NCBI GenBank assembly: GCA_013399855.1 | Contig: VXAY01006938.1 | Location: 159,500 to 223,499 of the forward strand | Source: Oxyruncus cristatus | Lineage: Eukaryota; Chordata; Aves; Passeriformes; Cotingidae | DNA length: 64,000 nucleotides | Reading direction: 5' to 3' | Shown: positions 41,901 through 56,900 of the stretch, one piece after another | Layout: each line of letters opens with the position of its first letter | Numbering within the stretch: the first letter of the stretch is position 1 | Notes under the pieces: generated by a model | What the model was told of the DNA's origin: nothing | Database searches by the model: none | Seen by the model: the letters and a program-made list of their open reading frames with translations, nothing else | Made by a program: the position numbers and the translations under genes

Positions 41901-44900
41901 AAAGATGCAATTTTTTCATCCAGAATAAAAGCACTTGTATTTCTAGTCTAAGTTCTATCAAAATTTAGTAAGTGACAAGGGAATATTCCCATGTAGTACA
42001 ATATGGACCATTACATTGAAAAAAATTCATGTCAATTATTCTTAAATGGCAGTGTTTTGCTTTGTGCTTTATTTCTGTATTTTGTGAAAATATTTAGATA
42101 AGGATTCCCTAAAAGCTCACAGCATCACAGTACTTAAAAAGACTGGTATCCAATTCTAATATTGACACTGTGTTACTTAATGGATGCTTAATTTTTCAAA
42201 CAAGCTTTATTAATGCTAGCAAAAAGTCTTACTATATGAAAAAATAATTTTATCAAGGATTTTTCAAACATTTTTCTCTGACTTTTGAATTCAGAGATTG
42301 GCAGTCAGTTCTAGCCTGAACAGATTTTATTGTTTAAACCCCTTAGACTTTTTTTTTAAGTACTTCTTAATCTGCAAATTCTTTCAGTTAATATAAAAAG
42401 CCACTAAGTCTGAACATAGTTTTTACACACCTTTTTAAATTCAGCAAATAACAGTTAGCATGGATGAATCCTGACCAGTAACAACTTTCTCAAAGACTAG
42501 ATTTAAAGATTCTGTTTAAAGAATGCAAATTAGTAATTGCGTCCAATGGTTTTTAACTAAAGCAGGATAAGGGATGCAGCAGGTTATAACTTAATCCTTA
42601 AAAAAACCCACAAGAGGCTACAACTATTCTAAAACAAGTCTGTGCAATTTTATCACTTTTACCATAAAGTCTGCTTCAAACACATTACCTCAATACTGAA
42701 ACAGTTAGTCGACAGTTAACCTCACATTTAACTACCATGTACTCTTCACTAGGAAGCAATCTGAGATTTTAATGTTTTTGTCCATTATTTACCATTAAAT
42801 ACATATATTCTTTAAAAACATAATAATGCTCACAGGTCCATAAAACATCCACCTTTCTAACAAATCTTTGGGCTTTGTACAAAAAGAGGGGGGAAAAAAA
42901 TAATTAGTAAATGACTTGGGTTATCTGCCATTTTTACATGTTTTTACCACTCTATGCATATGCAATGACACTGATGGTTTCCCAAAGGACAAAAATCCTA
43001 TTCACAGGAGGAAAAAAGAAAAAGGGGGTTTCAATGAGGTATTATTGGAAGCACACTTAAACAAATGCAAGCAGATTTGCATTAACTCTTCAGCATGGTT
43101 TGAGCCATGAAGTCCTGAAGGGCACATGCAGGTACATGTGGAAACATAAAAATGCAACTTTCAAATTGAATTACGTTGATTCTATTTCAAAGGAAAAAAT
43201 CAGATTATAGTCCATAATCATACAGTACTACTTGATTTTCCATAGGTAACAAGTTCCAGTGATATAAATACAAAATTCCTTGTCCTAAAGCCATATACAG
43301 TTGCTACAACGAACTCCAGTGATGAATTGGGAAGTAGTCTCACCACTGCCTATCTGAGTGTCATTTACTTACAGTGTGTGATAAGTTTAGGCATTTGAGA
43401 CTTCAAGGACCTCGGGGAAAAGCTTCACATCATGACTAGTATTGATGTAGCGGCACAGAAGCACTGATGTCCCAAACTTAAGACATCCTTCTGGCACCCC
43501 ATACCATGTTTGGCACACGGCCAAATGGATGGGACACTGCGCTGAGTCCCCCTGGGTTTGCATAACAGCTGCTTCAGAACAGCAGGGAATTGCTACATTT
43601 GTCTTCTCTTCAGGTGATGACATTGACCTTACACTTGGGAAAAATGTATTTTAAATAGAAAAGATAATTTCTCCTAAATTTGAAGGTCTTTTTCTCTAGT
43701 AACTAAGATGAAGTTTTCTTGAGAAGCCAATACAGAACAAGCAAGTGGGCTATTCATGGTCTAATCAAAAGACTATTTAAAAGGTTTATTAAGTATTTAT
43801 TCTATGGAATATGAAGGTATTTGTTTGGAATACCAGATGGTTTCAATTAGAAAATAAACTGTCAGAGGCAGCAGGCAGCAAAAATTGCCCAAAAGAAATT
43901 CCCTACAGATTCAGGTGTACTTTACAACATCTCTGAAAACCATATCCAAGAGTCTCAAAACAGGTCACTGTTAGTAGACATCTCGGTACTTATTTACTAT
44001 TTGTGCATCTGCAGCAGCATCCTCTACACAGATCAGGGCTGCACAAACTACGGTATCTCTAACCAGTATCATCTAGACTGTGAATTTTAATTCATTCTTT
44101 GATTCTTTTGGTTTTGCCCCAATTATTTAGGTATTTCAAAGAAGAAATAACAGTCACAAATATGCTACAGATTTCCCTATAAGACTTTTCATCCACTTAA
44201 CAGAACCCAAAAGTGTTATCATGTGCTCTGCATACTCCGAAGTTAACATAATAAAACTGTCAAACTAGAATTGCAGTACTGGAACAAAACTGCAAAACCA
44301 CTGGCATTTAAATATCTTTGATGCGGGACACCTACGTAATACGCACTCAGTACAACAAAATACTTAGAAATGAGTAGAAAGTTAATTTTTATATATAGAT
44401 ATATAAAAATATGTATTTATAATATATATTATATTTAAGCTTGTTAAAAAATATTATGAACATATATCAGCCTTCTTTATCTGAATAAAGCACACCAGCA
44501 CCACTTATTCCACAATATAAAATCTACAGAAATTTTCTGGTATTTAGAGTATATCCATTCTAGAAGTACTATACAACCTAACACAGAGATATTTAAGCCT
44601 TACTACATTAAAACTAAGTAACAACAATTTTGTCTCAAAAAGCAAACCATCAAACTAAAAAATAACAAAAATTTTCAAGTTACAGGCTAAGGAGACTTTT
44701 ACTTCAATTGCAACAAAATCCTTCCATTCCAGTCCTTTTAGCACCCAGTCAAACCATGAGGTCAGTTGTTTCTTCACTGCAGAAGACCTAGTAAAAATCC
44801 TCTGCTTAATTTCACTACTCTACTAACATCCTTGTTACTTATTTGGAAATTTTTCAAGGACTAAAACCCACATCATATTTCATATATAATTTGCACGGCC

Positions 44901-47900
44901 TGAATCTACATATAGCTCAGATCAAAAAAGCTCCATTAAGATGCGGTAGGAGAGGGGAGAGTTAAGGCATTAGCCTTCTTTTCCAAAGTAAAACATACAA
45001 GGTAACTCATCTCTAAATGCAATAGAAAACTTCTTAAATGTAATTGGTGGCAAATTTTAGGTTTGTGAATCAAAAGACAAATTTTTAGTTAACCTGTGAG
45101 GGGTAGTTAACATAAAAATTAGTTTCTTTTTTGCAGTTTACCAGTTGCCGCAGCATCCCTCTGGATGGCACCCCTTCTCTCCAGCAAGTCAACCACACCA
45201 CACAGCTTGGTGTCATTGGCAAACTTGCTGAGGGTGCCTCAATCCTACTGTCCCTGTTGCTGACAGAGGTTAAACAGGCCAGTCCCAATATTGACCTGAG
45301 GACTCATGAGTGGGTCTCCAGTTGGAAATTGAGGCCTTGACCCCGAACTCTGAGTGTGACCATCCAGTCAATTCCTGATCCAGCAAGCTGTCCACCCATC
45401 AAATCCACATCTCTTCAGTTTAGAGACAAGGCTGCTGTGCACAACAATTCAAATGCTTTGCACAAGTCCAGGAAGGTGATGCCAGTTGTTCTTCCCTCAT
45501 CCATCACCACTGTAACTCCATTACAGAAGGTCACCAAACTTGTCAGGCATGATTTGCCCTTAGTGAAGAAGCCATGTTGGCCGTCACCAATCACCTCCTT
45601 ATTTTCCATGTGCCTTAATGTAGTTTCCAGGAGGATCTGCTCTGTGATCCTGCCTGGCACAGAGATGAGACTGATTGGTGTGTAGTTCCCTGGTCTTCCT
45701 TATTTCCTTTTTTAAAATTGAGAGTTATATTTCCCCTTTTCCAATCAGTGGGAATTTCATCAGACTGTCACAACTTCTCAAATATGATGGATAGTGGCTT
45801 CTATCCACTTACATCCACAGGTCCTGACAGAACTGGTGGAGGATCTCGTCAGGTCCCATGGACTTGTCCATCTTAACAGATATATACACTGCATAATTCA
45901 ATATGTATCAATATACAATCAATATTATATATATATATGACACAATTTAGTTTTAATGTTGCCTATTTTCTCTACATCTAATTCAGGAAGGTAACAAATC
46001 TCAAAACTTAGGTGGGTATAGAGAAAATAGAAAAAAGGAAGTTTATCACAACTGTGAAGATATGAAAGAACAGTCCCTTTTTAAACCCCAACAAGCTCAA
46101 TTAAATAAGAAATGAAACCTGTACAGGATGGCTTTAAGTGACCTCGTGATAAATTAACAGTGCTAAACACAGAGAAAGAAAACCTTTGTCTACAATTGTA
46201 TATTCTCATTTTCATCTTAGAGGCTGACAAATAGTATGTGCCATACAAGTCCATGTCAATTTAAGTTAATCCTATTCCCTCTCTACTCATTGATGTGTCT
46301 GATAAGTATCACGTTGTGAGAGTTAGACCTACAAATTCCCCTCCCCTGTGATATTTTAAAAGTGATGCTGCAAGCCAATAAACCAACCAATTAGAAATAT
46401 ACCTTGTCTTATACAGGTCTGGGCAAGAGTAAATAACTCAGGTGATCTCTCCTCTAACAACTGCTGGTGAATGTTCACACATCTTAGAGTCCACCAAGAT
46501 AATGTCTGAAAGAAAATACAGATATTTCAATTTAACAACAAGATCATCAAAAAAAAAAAGGGAAAACGTGGCTTTAAGATTCAGATTTTGTGGTCTATTC
46601 AAGCCTAGTTTCTAAAAAATACAAACCTGTCCAAAACAGTTTTTTTATATAAAAAGTGAGCACCAACCTAGCATAAAGATGAACTTATCCAAGCAACTCT
46701 TCAGTGCTCCAAGAGTTTGATGGGTTTCCCTCTGCTAATTTCTCTAACTGCTCTTTGAACCCCACAAATCTTTAGTACCACCACCTGGTAAGAAACACTG
46801 TGAACAGCAGATAAAAGAAATACTTGAGCACACTTATTTTGGAGCAGCCACTTGCTACTTTGATTTCATACCTCCTAATTCTTGTAACAGAAGATGACCA
46901 AAATAAAACCAAACCCCAAAACCCAGCTGCTTCTCACTTATCTTTCTTTGTGTCACATAGATGCATTTTAATAGACAGCCACGATCTCACTCTTCAGCAA
47001 TCTTTCTGGCATGAAGAATCCTAAACTATTTAGTTACTCTTTGTAGGTAAACCATTCAGCATTTCTGATCATCCAGTGTTTCCCTTCTGTGTTCTGTTTA
47101 ATCTTTTTTTATTTCTTCAGGTGGAGGCATAAAGGAGATTGAGAAAGTCAGAATAGGACCAAAATTGCTCGTGAGAACACCTTACAATCACAGTCAGAAG
47201 TACTAATATTTTTATGTGGAACTTTAGAAGGGCAAATACATTACTGAACTAAGTAATCTTTATCATCAATACAGCAAGCAGAGCTGAATCACAACTCAGT
47301 TTTCTAAAATCAGATATTTCCTATGTATACAAAGCATAAGTTCCCCAGAGTCTCTCATCCCTCTCTCTAGTTGCAACAGGTAAAAATGCATAGAAAAGTC
47401 AATTCTGATATTCTAGTCTCAAAACTATATTTACAACTATAATCCATGAATGTAGAGCACACTTCTACAAAGGCTTTAATGATTACTTTTTATTCTGCTG
47501 CCATTAGCACACCCATCATTTTCTGTGAAAGAGATGTTTGATTGCTTTAGAGGCACCTATCTTCTGAACTTTTTATACAGAGGTATGCTTACATCAGACC
47601 AACCCAAGGGCTGTACAGTACTCAAGCACAAGCATCTAAACCAGTTACATGTAGCTAACTCTAATGTCCTTAGAAAGGAACAATCAAAAAGAATAATAGC
47701 ATCTATTTCAAAACGCAATGAAAGATGGCTTTTGATATCAAGCTGGACAGAGTAAAAGCACACAGACAGACTTAGCGAGAAAAGTGATGAAATGCTGAGA
47801 TTTGACCTATTTAGAAATCTAAAGGCAATTTAAGTTAGCAGATTTGAATTACCTGAGTTTAGCTTTATTCAATAAAGTATTAATTTTCCCACACAACTGA

Positions 47901-50900
47901 GTATCCAGCTTAATGATACAATTTCCTGAGGCCTTATACTTACCACTCAGCAATGTTAGAATCAGTGAGAATATATTTATGAAGTTTCAGACAAGCCAGC
48001 TGAGCTCTGTACAATATTCTATCAGCAATGTTTTTTGGGAGCCAAGTTGAGAATTTTCAGATTATTTTTAAGTATTTAATCTTCCATGTACGATAGCATC
48101 TTAAAATAATACAGGGTTTAGTTAATGCTTTAGATAAGATATTTTATCCTGTTTTCAATTTATTTATACTACTGGTAAAGAAACAAAAGTATTAAGAAGC
48201 TACCTTCGAATCAAGCTGAACTGAGAAAGAATAGCAAGCTTTAACTGCTACACTGACTTGTTGATGAAAGTAGTTTTCATCAGTTGTTGCCTTTGAACTA
48301 CTATCCAAACTTGATGTAGCCACAAGTAATTGAACCTCAACTGTATAGAACAAAGCCCCCCATTATGTCATTCTTAGCAGAGGTAGCAGGGGAATTCTCT
48401 ATACCAGCTACATTTTCTGTTTCCCTGACTGACCCAGTTGCTGAAATTCAACAGCACTCATCTGTGAATAACAGGGAAAACGATGGAAGAACTTGGCTTC
48501 CAGAAACGCAGTACAGCCAACATCTCCCACAGTTTAATTCATCACTCATACAAAGACCCAGCTGGGAATGGATGTTGTCAGCCAAGCATAAAGAGGGACC
48601 ATGTGGCATTTTGATCTCTAGCCAAATTCTGTTCAACTGGAATTCAATAAAGAGAAGTTGTTGCTGTTAAAAGTCCCCCAGTTCCAGAGAGCCCTGCTAC
48701 CAACCAGCCTGCTGCTGAACTACAAAAGAGGCAGAGACAAAAACCCTCTCAGAGGCACTTCATTGTATCTTCTTGTTTTTAATGTGCACGCACAACAGAG
48801 ATTTAAGGTAGCCTTTGCATGGATGCCTACAGAAGAGGTAGAGGACAATGACAAAAAAAAGAGAGGACCTCCTTTCCATCTAGAACTCATGACTTATAAT
48901 TCATACAGCAATGTTTCATAGTATCCCAAAGCTTGTTAAAAAGGACAGAGCATATGTAGGTTGTGCTACAGGGCGTTCACCCCTGGCCAAATATTATCAC
49001 AAAGTATGTGTCTTAAGAAAGTTGCTTTCTATTAAATTTTCTAATTTTTTCAGCTAACAAAGGCACCTTTCTTCTCATTTGGGGAAGACAGTGAGTAAGT
49101 AGTTTAAGAAAAAGATACTTGTGATTGATTGCAATCACTTTGTTCAAACTGTTTCTTAGACAAAAAACCTCAGAGCTACAGGCAAAGGAATGGAAGTTAT
49201 ACTGACTCAATGAGGTACGAAGGAAAGAATGAGAGAACCAATTAACAAGTAGCAGGTAGTCACAGTCATTACTCACATATTTCTTACCTGGAGAGATGCA
49301 AGTTTGTGTCTTGAATTCACAAGGATTATCCTGGCTATAAGCAGCAAAATAGGATGACAAGTCAAGGTATAGACTGATTCACCATCTAGAATCAGCATTT
49401 TCAGAACAGTTGCATGCAGTACTTTTGGCTGAAAGAAGAAGAGGAAAAAAAAGTAGGACAAGTTTCAGGAACCTTTAGTTTATAAACAAATAATGTAATA
49501 TAGAACCAGGAAAAATAACTGTTCACATGTTTAAGGAAAAAGTCTGCTCAAAACATTTAAAAAAACCCAACATTGTCTCTTGGAGTCTCAATCTTTTACC
49601 AAGTCACAGTGAATTCTCCGTTGTTTCTTGCTGTCCTAGTACACAACATCAACATGACCTGAAAGACATTGATTTTTTCCCACCTGAAATGCACAGGTCA
49701 TTTGGCCAACTATCACCAAACACATTCCAGTAATATAATCCTTCCCATGGTTGAAGGAGAAAAGCTTCCAGTAAATTCAGGCCATTCCATTTGCAGTCAC
49801 AGAAATAAAATAATTTTATAATTAAATTAATCCTACAGCGCTCAAATACACTAGATATTCCTGCAGTGATGTCAATTTGTTACCATCTTCTTTCCCCAGA
49901 GGGAGCTTCCTGTTAGAGTGGCATCAGAGCAGCAATACTACAGCAATTCTTCCCTTTGCCCAATAAATAAAAACCTTTCCCTGCTTTGGATGCATTCCTG
50001 TATGACATAGCCTACAGTAATTCTTTTACTTAAAGGTAGCTCTCCAGGGAATCTGTCTCTCAGTGGTGATGACTATCATCTGACAGTCACCTATTCTTCT
50101 CTCCCTTTTAATGCAATGAAAGCATTAGAGCAGCTTATCTTCAGGCTCAGGGAGATGTCCATTCATCAGTTTATTCCTGGTTCTCATATGGCAGGTTTCC
50201 TTGGCAAACTAAAAAGTAGTGGTTTTGTTTTCAGTTGGTATGAAAGGGGCAGGAAAAGGGAATGGAAGGGAAAGATCAGAAGAGGTTAAAAGACAGCTTG
50301 CATTGAAGTCACTGGCCTGAGAAAGAATCTTAATCAGTCCACTCAACCAGGATAAAAGTTAATTGAATCACATTTCAGCTTTTTTAACTAAACAAATAAT
50401 GTGATTCTTAAGTTATATGAAACTCTTTTCAATACCTTTATCAATAGGTTACATTGAAGACAAAAGTTGTTAAGCCACATGATTCCCCTAGTTCACTTTT
50501 TAGTAACAGAGTAATCTTTAAGTTTATCCTGATTTGCTAAGGTTTTTTTCAGTTTGTATTAACATTGAAAATACTTCTACTTTGCAGACAGTGACTTGGG
50601 ACTTTATTTAGTCAGAAGGGGAACTCTTGCGCAACATCACTGCAGTCATTTCAATTCCACTGTGGAAAACAAAATCTACAACAGTCTGACACAACACTTG
50701 AGAATGAGGGAAAGAAACTGGCAAGTGGAAGCACACCAGATCTGTCCCACCTCTAGTGATTCACAAAGGAGCAGCCTTATTAATATCTCTGATTTTGAGA
50801 GAGGGAAGTCATCATCCAGTATTTCTAAAGACTAGTTTTTCAAATACACCCACACACTTAGCAGGACATAAAATAATTTTCAGTTCAATGTAACTTTTTC

Positions 50901-53900
50901 CCCATCTGCACATTTTTGATTCTTTCTATAATCAAAGTAGACCACATTTAAAATAGTCAGTGGGAAAGCAAGGAAGATAAAAGCTTTGTTACAGAACCAT
51001 TTTCAAAAAGAGCCTTGCAATGCCATAATTATCTATACTTGTCTAAGCACTGTAGCAACAAATTAATCTCAAATTCACATTTCAAGTCCTTTCAGTGCAA
51101 AACCCATTCCTGTTAATGTAACATTACAAAGAATGTAATGAGGTAGGGAGAAGGGAAAGATGATGACTTGTCATAGCATTGACAATAAGCCAACAAGTCT
51201 CAGAGCCAAAGAACTGCTATCTTCTATTTTAATGCATCCATGTTCTTTTCCATGAAACAAATCCCACACAAAAAAGCAGACATCCTTTACCTTTAGTTGC
51301 AAAAATCTAAACCGACATTCATCCCTTCTATCTTACTCTCCGAGACGGCATTATCAATGTGGAATTCACTGCCCTGAGGTGGTCTTTAAGACGAGAGAAC
51401 AGCTACAAGTAAGAGGTAGCCATGCAAGGTTTTACAGTTTCAAGGACTGAATAGTTAAGAATCCAAGACCACAAAAATCTCTAAAACACTGGTCAAGAGC
51501 AAAACAAAATTTTGAGCTTGTGTTGTTCTGTTTAAACCGATAAATGTTCAATGAGTTGAATCCATGGTGTAGCTCAAAAATTTCACATATCTCCACAGCA
51601 CAAGACTTGTTAATATGATATTCCTGACCTACTAAACCTGGGTTAGATTGTCAGTTTTTCCATTCTTCATCAACCTTGCCATCAAAACGTGTAATTATTT
51701 TATTCAGGAATAATTTTCTTAGAGCACATATACTTGATAATTACTTTATGAATACATGCAGAGAAATCTCTGAGGTGGTCATCCAGTTTCTGTTGGACCT
51801 GCAGGTAGTTCTGTTCAACCACTTCTTGACTGAATGATACAAATGGAGCTCAACTCCCTCTAGATACATATTCCCTATACGGGTGACTTTGCTCCATTTT
51901 TAAGAGAGTATTTTCCAAGTGATGGTATTAGGAATCCCCCTTCTTTTCTATATTCATTGCAAAGGAACATAGGTCAAGACTGTTTGCTACTTTAGCCTCC
52001 ATGTTTAGCCTTTACCATCCAGTCTTACATTCCTCACAAGAAGGAGAAATCTGTAAAATCGTCAAAGCCTACATCTTACTGGTCCCCGGTATTCAAACAA
52101 CATGGTATTTCTTTGGGATCAGACTGGAAGCTACAAAAAGTCCATCAGGAGCTCTTGATATATGGGGGATTCCTACCAGTTATTCACATGTATTATCAAT
52201 TAACACACTGAGATCTTCCAGATGTAGCTTCTCACTGTTACCAGATACATTGTACTTGTGAGTATGAAATCCAACAACAAACAAAGCAGCTTGTCCTCAC
52301 AACATTCTTACAGTCATCAGTGGTCCTAATTAGTATTACTACTACACAGTTTTGTCCAGTTCATCTACTGAAAATACTAAACTCAACTGTATGAGCAAAT
52401 ATATGGAAACTCGAAACTTCAGGCAGGAGGCAGTGACAGTTCTTTTAAGACACAAGGAGCCCTTTACTACAAGCCACTTCTTATAAGCACTTAGCTCATT
52501 AATCGTGTTTTAATCTTACTCCAGCAAGCTTAAGGCCAGAAATACTAATCCATTTTAACTGAAATTCAGTACTTCTAAAGTCTTCCTATAACACAATTCA
52601 CTAGTTCAAAAACCTCAGCATAGACTACCAGTTAGACTATTAACTGGTGAGGTAAAGTCTCACACTTAGTACAGAAAACTGAAATACACCTGATGATTAA
52701 AATGCAACTTCTATGCATGGTCTCAAAAAATCACAAGCCAGCTCTGCAGGACATAAAAAGGAATTCTAATAGAGCACATGACTGTAACTGTAATTTCCAG
52801 AGAAGGTTAAGATCAATTTGAGGAAAGGGAAATAATATACACATACTCATGAATATTGCTCATGGAAGACATCCAAGAGGCCCCCACCAACAACTCATCT
52901 AAGAGAGGCTATTTTATTTGTTCTTCACTGGAATTAGTTATAGTCTCATGCAGTCTTACTGTACTCATAAGAAAAAAAGTTATCTGGGAGCAGAAACGAA
53001 ACCAAGACCAATCCAATAAAGTCTTCTGAAAATAAGAGTAACAGGTTTTTAAATATTCCTCAAATAAGTGAGGCATTGTAGGGTTGAAATTAGTGACATT
53101 ACTTAGAGCAAGCTAAAAGAAACACAAAGACCTAATTTTTTAACCTTGACGTGGGAAGAGATAATTTTATTCTGAAAACCTGAAAAATGGAACGTCTGTT
53201 TAAAAATTGTATCAGTCTTGATGACAGAACATGGAAGCTTACAACAGATGGAGAAAGTTACAGTTCTATTTTTAACCCACTTCTTCTGAGTATCTGTGTA
53301 CGCAAGAGAGGAAAGCTGGATTAATGGAAACACAAAAATGTCAGTTTATTGAGATGTTCATTTTTACAGTGTTTATCTACTAAGAATCCTTGGAATTAAA
53401 AGTAAGTACAAAAAGATAAAACATAATTTAAAAGCCTTTGAATTAAGACACTTAATAAAGAAGAGACTATGATATTGTACTGTAGCACATAAGTACTTAG
53501 TGCTCTTGGGAAAAAAAAAACAAAACACTGAAGTGCCAGAAGAAGATAATACAGATAGTAATAATATAAATAAAGGTAAACCTCTGCCTGAATGCATAAA
53601 TAGCTAAACCTTGAAGCAATATCTAAGTCTGATGCAGTACTCATTAGAAATAGAAGTATGTTCAAGTCTGCTTTCCTCTATAATCTCTTACCAATTTAGT
53701 TTCTGCAATACCACCACTGCATAAGCAAATGTTTTTCAATGCATTACATTCACAGCCACAGCAGAAGTATAAGAGAAACTAAACAGGAGATCATGTACTC
53801 CCTTATCCAACAGGGAATTAGTATCCCATTCTTCTACTAAGACAGATAATAAATAAAACTGCCTGGAAAAAGGCTTTGGAGTGACCTAATTGCAGTCTTC

Positions 53901-56900
53901 CACTACATGAAGCCTGCAAGAAAGACAGAGAGGGCCTTTTCACTAGGGCATGTAGTTTCAGGACAAAGGGGAATGATTTCAAACTGACAGTAGGTTTAGA
54001 AGAGATATTAGCAAGAAATTCTTCACTGTGAGAGTGACAAGACACTGGAACAGGCTGCTCAGAGAAGTTGCGGATGCCCCACCCCTGGAAGTGCTCAAGG
54101 CCAGGTTGGATGGGGCTTTGAGCAACCGGGTCTAGCAGAAGGTGCCCCTGCCCAAGGAGAGAGGGCTGAAACCTGACAATCTTTAAGGTCCCTTCCATTC
54201 CAAACCATTCTATGATCCTGGGAAGTGGTAACAGAAATTATGAACACCGTGTTTTTAGAGGTCTGTGAGCTCTGTCAGCCACAGCAATCCTGTGAGCATT
54301 ACCTTGGGCTGCAGCCTCTGTGTTAGACTGCAACCTGTGCATACACACTAACGCAGAATATTGAGTTCTTCAGTAAACAGAAACCACAAGTTATAAGAAT
54401 ATTTAAATATTATAATATTAAATATTATAAACAAATTATAAGGAGAATGAATGAAATTAGGTTTTATTATTATTACTATGTATAAAGGCAAATTGAACTC
54501 CTTTTCCCCTCAGAGGTAGGACACTTGAAAATTTCTGCTAACTCATTTCACACCCTAGAAGGTTTAGTACACTTGGTTTCCACTGTTACTTTTTTAGTCA
54601 TCAGAAGATAAGATTTGAATTTCTAGTATCAAAAATCAAGTGAAAAATAAGCCTATATATACATGTATATATATACATGTCAGCTCTAAAAGACAAACCA
54701 AACTGATACGCATCTATTTAAAAAAATACGAGCAATGCTGTATCTGAATTAGTTATTTATAAATACAACCCTGCAAATGAACCTAAGGCAGGACTTTATG
54801 AATTATGGAAAATATGACACAATAAGGCAACAGAGTGAACAGCTTTATGTGAAACTTTTCATATACTCAAACATCCCCTCATTTCACAGTTCACAGCATT
54901 TACATTGCTCATGGTCCTTACTTTATTCATTGTGAAATTCTAAATTCAAACTCATGCACAGATTTGGCATTATCAGACTACTGATGCGTTCTTCTCTGAG
55001 ACACTACAGTAATCAGTATTTTACCACAGTCTTAATCCCAAAGGAAAAATCAAGAATCTGTGCAGAACCACAGGTGAGTTGATTCACAGGATGGACTATG
55101 GTACTGCCATGAGAAGCAATACACACATCACTAAAAAAAGTTAGGGTGTTTATTAGTTACCCACACGAAACGATGCTAAAATAAGTAAAACTGACAGTCC
55201 TCAGTTTCATTTCCTACATACCCTTTTGCTTCCAAAAGCTCTATTTGCACTAGCATTTTTGTATTAATACTACTGGAATTCACTTGGCATTCAAAAGCCT
55301 TGCAGGATACTGAACATCCAAAGCTTCTACTCTCTTACTATCTGCCAAATACTCTGCTATTTGCAAGATTTGCAGCTTCTACCTTTCCCAAAGGATGGGA
55401 AATTTCTAAGCCATTTATAAACATCTTCCTTTGATTCAGCTAAAAATACATCCCAAAATAAACACATAAAAAGTTCATTGACTGCAAATGCCCTTTGAGT
55501 AAACGCTCACCTATAACAAAGTTAATTTCCCTATCCAAAACAACATTTACAGCAGGAAATATCTTAAGCAGAGAAACAGTAACAACTCTTAGGACACTGC
55601 TGATAAAACTGAAGGTGCTTGCAACAGCAGCCAGTAGGATAGATGATTAAGGCAATTCATTCCAGCACCTCATCTTGCAGATGTGCCTTCTCTGACACAT
55701 TTAAGGGTTATGGCTATTTGTGAAAAGCAGTGACAACAAAAGGATAGCTTATTAAAATCCAAATATACCTCACTGAATTTCTGTAACAATGGAGGTGGCA
55801 AAAAGTCCTGAAGATTTAACTGAACAGGAGGCCCAGTCCAATTGCTTTGAACAAAGAGCTGCAAACTGCCCACACCAAGTAGAAACATCAGCCTCTGCCT
55901 GCAATACGGATAAGAACAAAAATTAGCAACATATTACATTTTTACTCAAGGCTACAAGAGATCATTAAATCTTACACTAATTTAAAACCCTCACTCCCCT
56001 GTGCGGAAAATAAAACAAATGTAGTATTCAAGAATGTACATAGGAAGCTAAAAGGCTTGGAAATGTTTGTTTATAATGGTTGTAATTAATGACAATGTTT
56101 AAAAATTTAAGGCTGCACATAAATATCAGAGATCACAACATTAGCAAAGGATGCAGATAATCCAGTATTTGCCTATTGCATGGTAGTCATATTTTCTTAT
56201 TATACATGTCAATCTCAGAATTTTAAGATAAAAGATACTGTATTATCCAAAAGAGCAAGTTTATTTCTGTTTTTACGCAGCTGTTTATTTTCACTTCCTC
56301 TGATAAAAAAATTAAATGAACATCAAAACAGTTCAGAACTACCAGCTCCAAGTGGGTTCAGATGCTTTGGTAGCTAATATTACCTCATTCAATCATGCTT
56401 TTTAAATTAAATAATAGCAATTTATTGAAAGATGAAATTATGAAACTTTGTTTCACTTCTGAAACAAGGTATGGTAAAATTTTCTTTATTTACACAGTTA
56501 AGCTCATCTTACATTATTATTTCTTTATGCACATACATTAACAAATAACCTAGATGGTCTGCAGAAGGCAGGGCACAAGCTCGCAGAATTTAATGGTTGA
56601 TATAAGAAGTGTAGACTTTTAACATTTATATAAACTTCTGGTTTCTCTTATGATACAATAAGGTTCTAAGTCCTTAAGGCATTATAAGGTCATGTGCCCG
56701 ATACGGGCACTATCACATACAGAACAGGCCTCCTAACTACAAAAAATTAGCATTTTAATTTTGCTGGTTTGATATAAACACTGGTATGTTAAGGAGCATA
56801 AATGAATCAGGAAAACATAGTCCTTTTTTTTCTGTTAAACAGGAAATTAAAGATGCAAGAGTCCTCCAGTTGAAACAAGAGGATAAAGTGTTATTCAACC

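Larger units (their letters stand above)
41360..46402. other. TTC27 intron 5 (5043 bp)
   Basis: Contains the CR1 reverse-transcriptase fragment at 45135-45874 and AT-rich palindromic sequence at 44386-44440. A short (AT)n tract lies just after the CR1 piece at about 45927-45940. An unexplained coding-like stretch lies on the minus strand at 43387-43623. Confidence 0.8.
49429..55768. other. TTC27 intron 3 (6340 bp)
   Basis: Intron with one CR1 3' end on the sense-opposite (plus) strand at 53861-54220 and a perfect AT-type palindrome at 54661-54680. The sequence at 51760-52260 is less AT-rich and may be an old, diverged repeat, but I cannot assign it. Otherwise nothing was recognised. Confidence 0.8.

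Noticed and set aside
45356..45685. Plus-strand open frame of 109 codons
   Set aside because: It is the antisense shadow of the CR1 reverse-transcriptase fragment on the minus strand.
53818..54198. Minus-strand open frame of 126 codons
   Set aside because: It is the antisense of a CR1 3' end and contains its usual translated wording, so it is not a gene.
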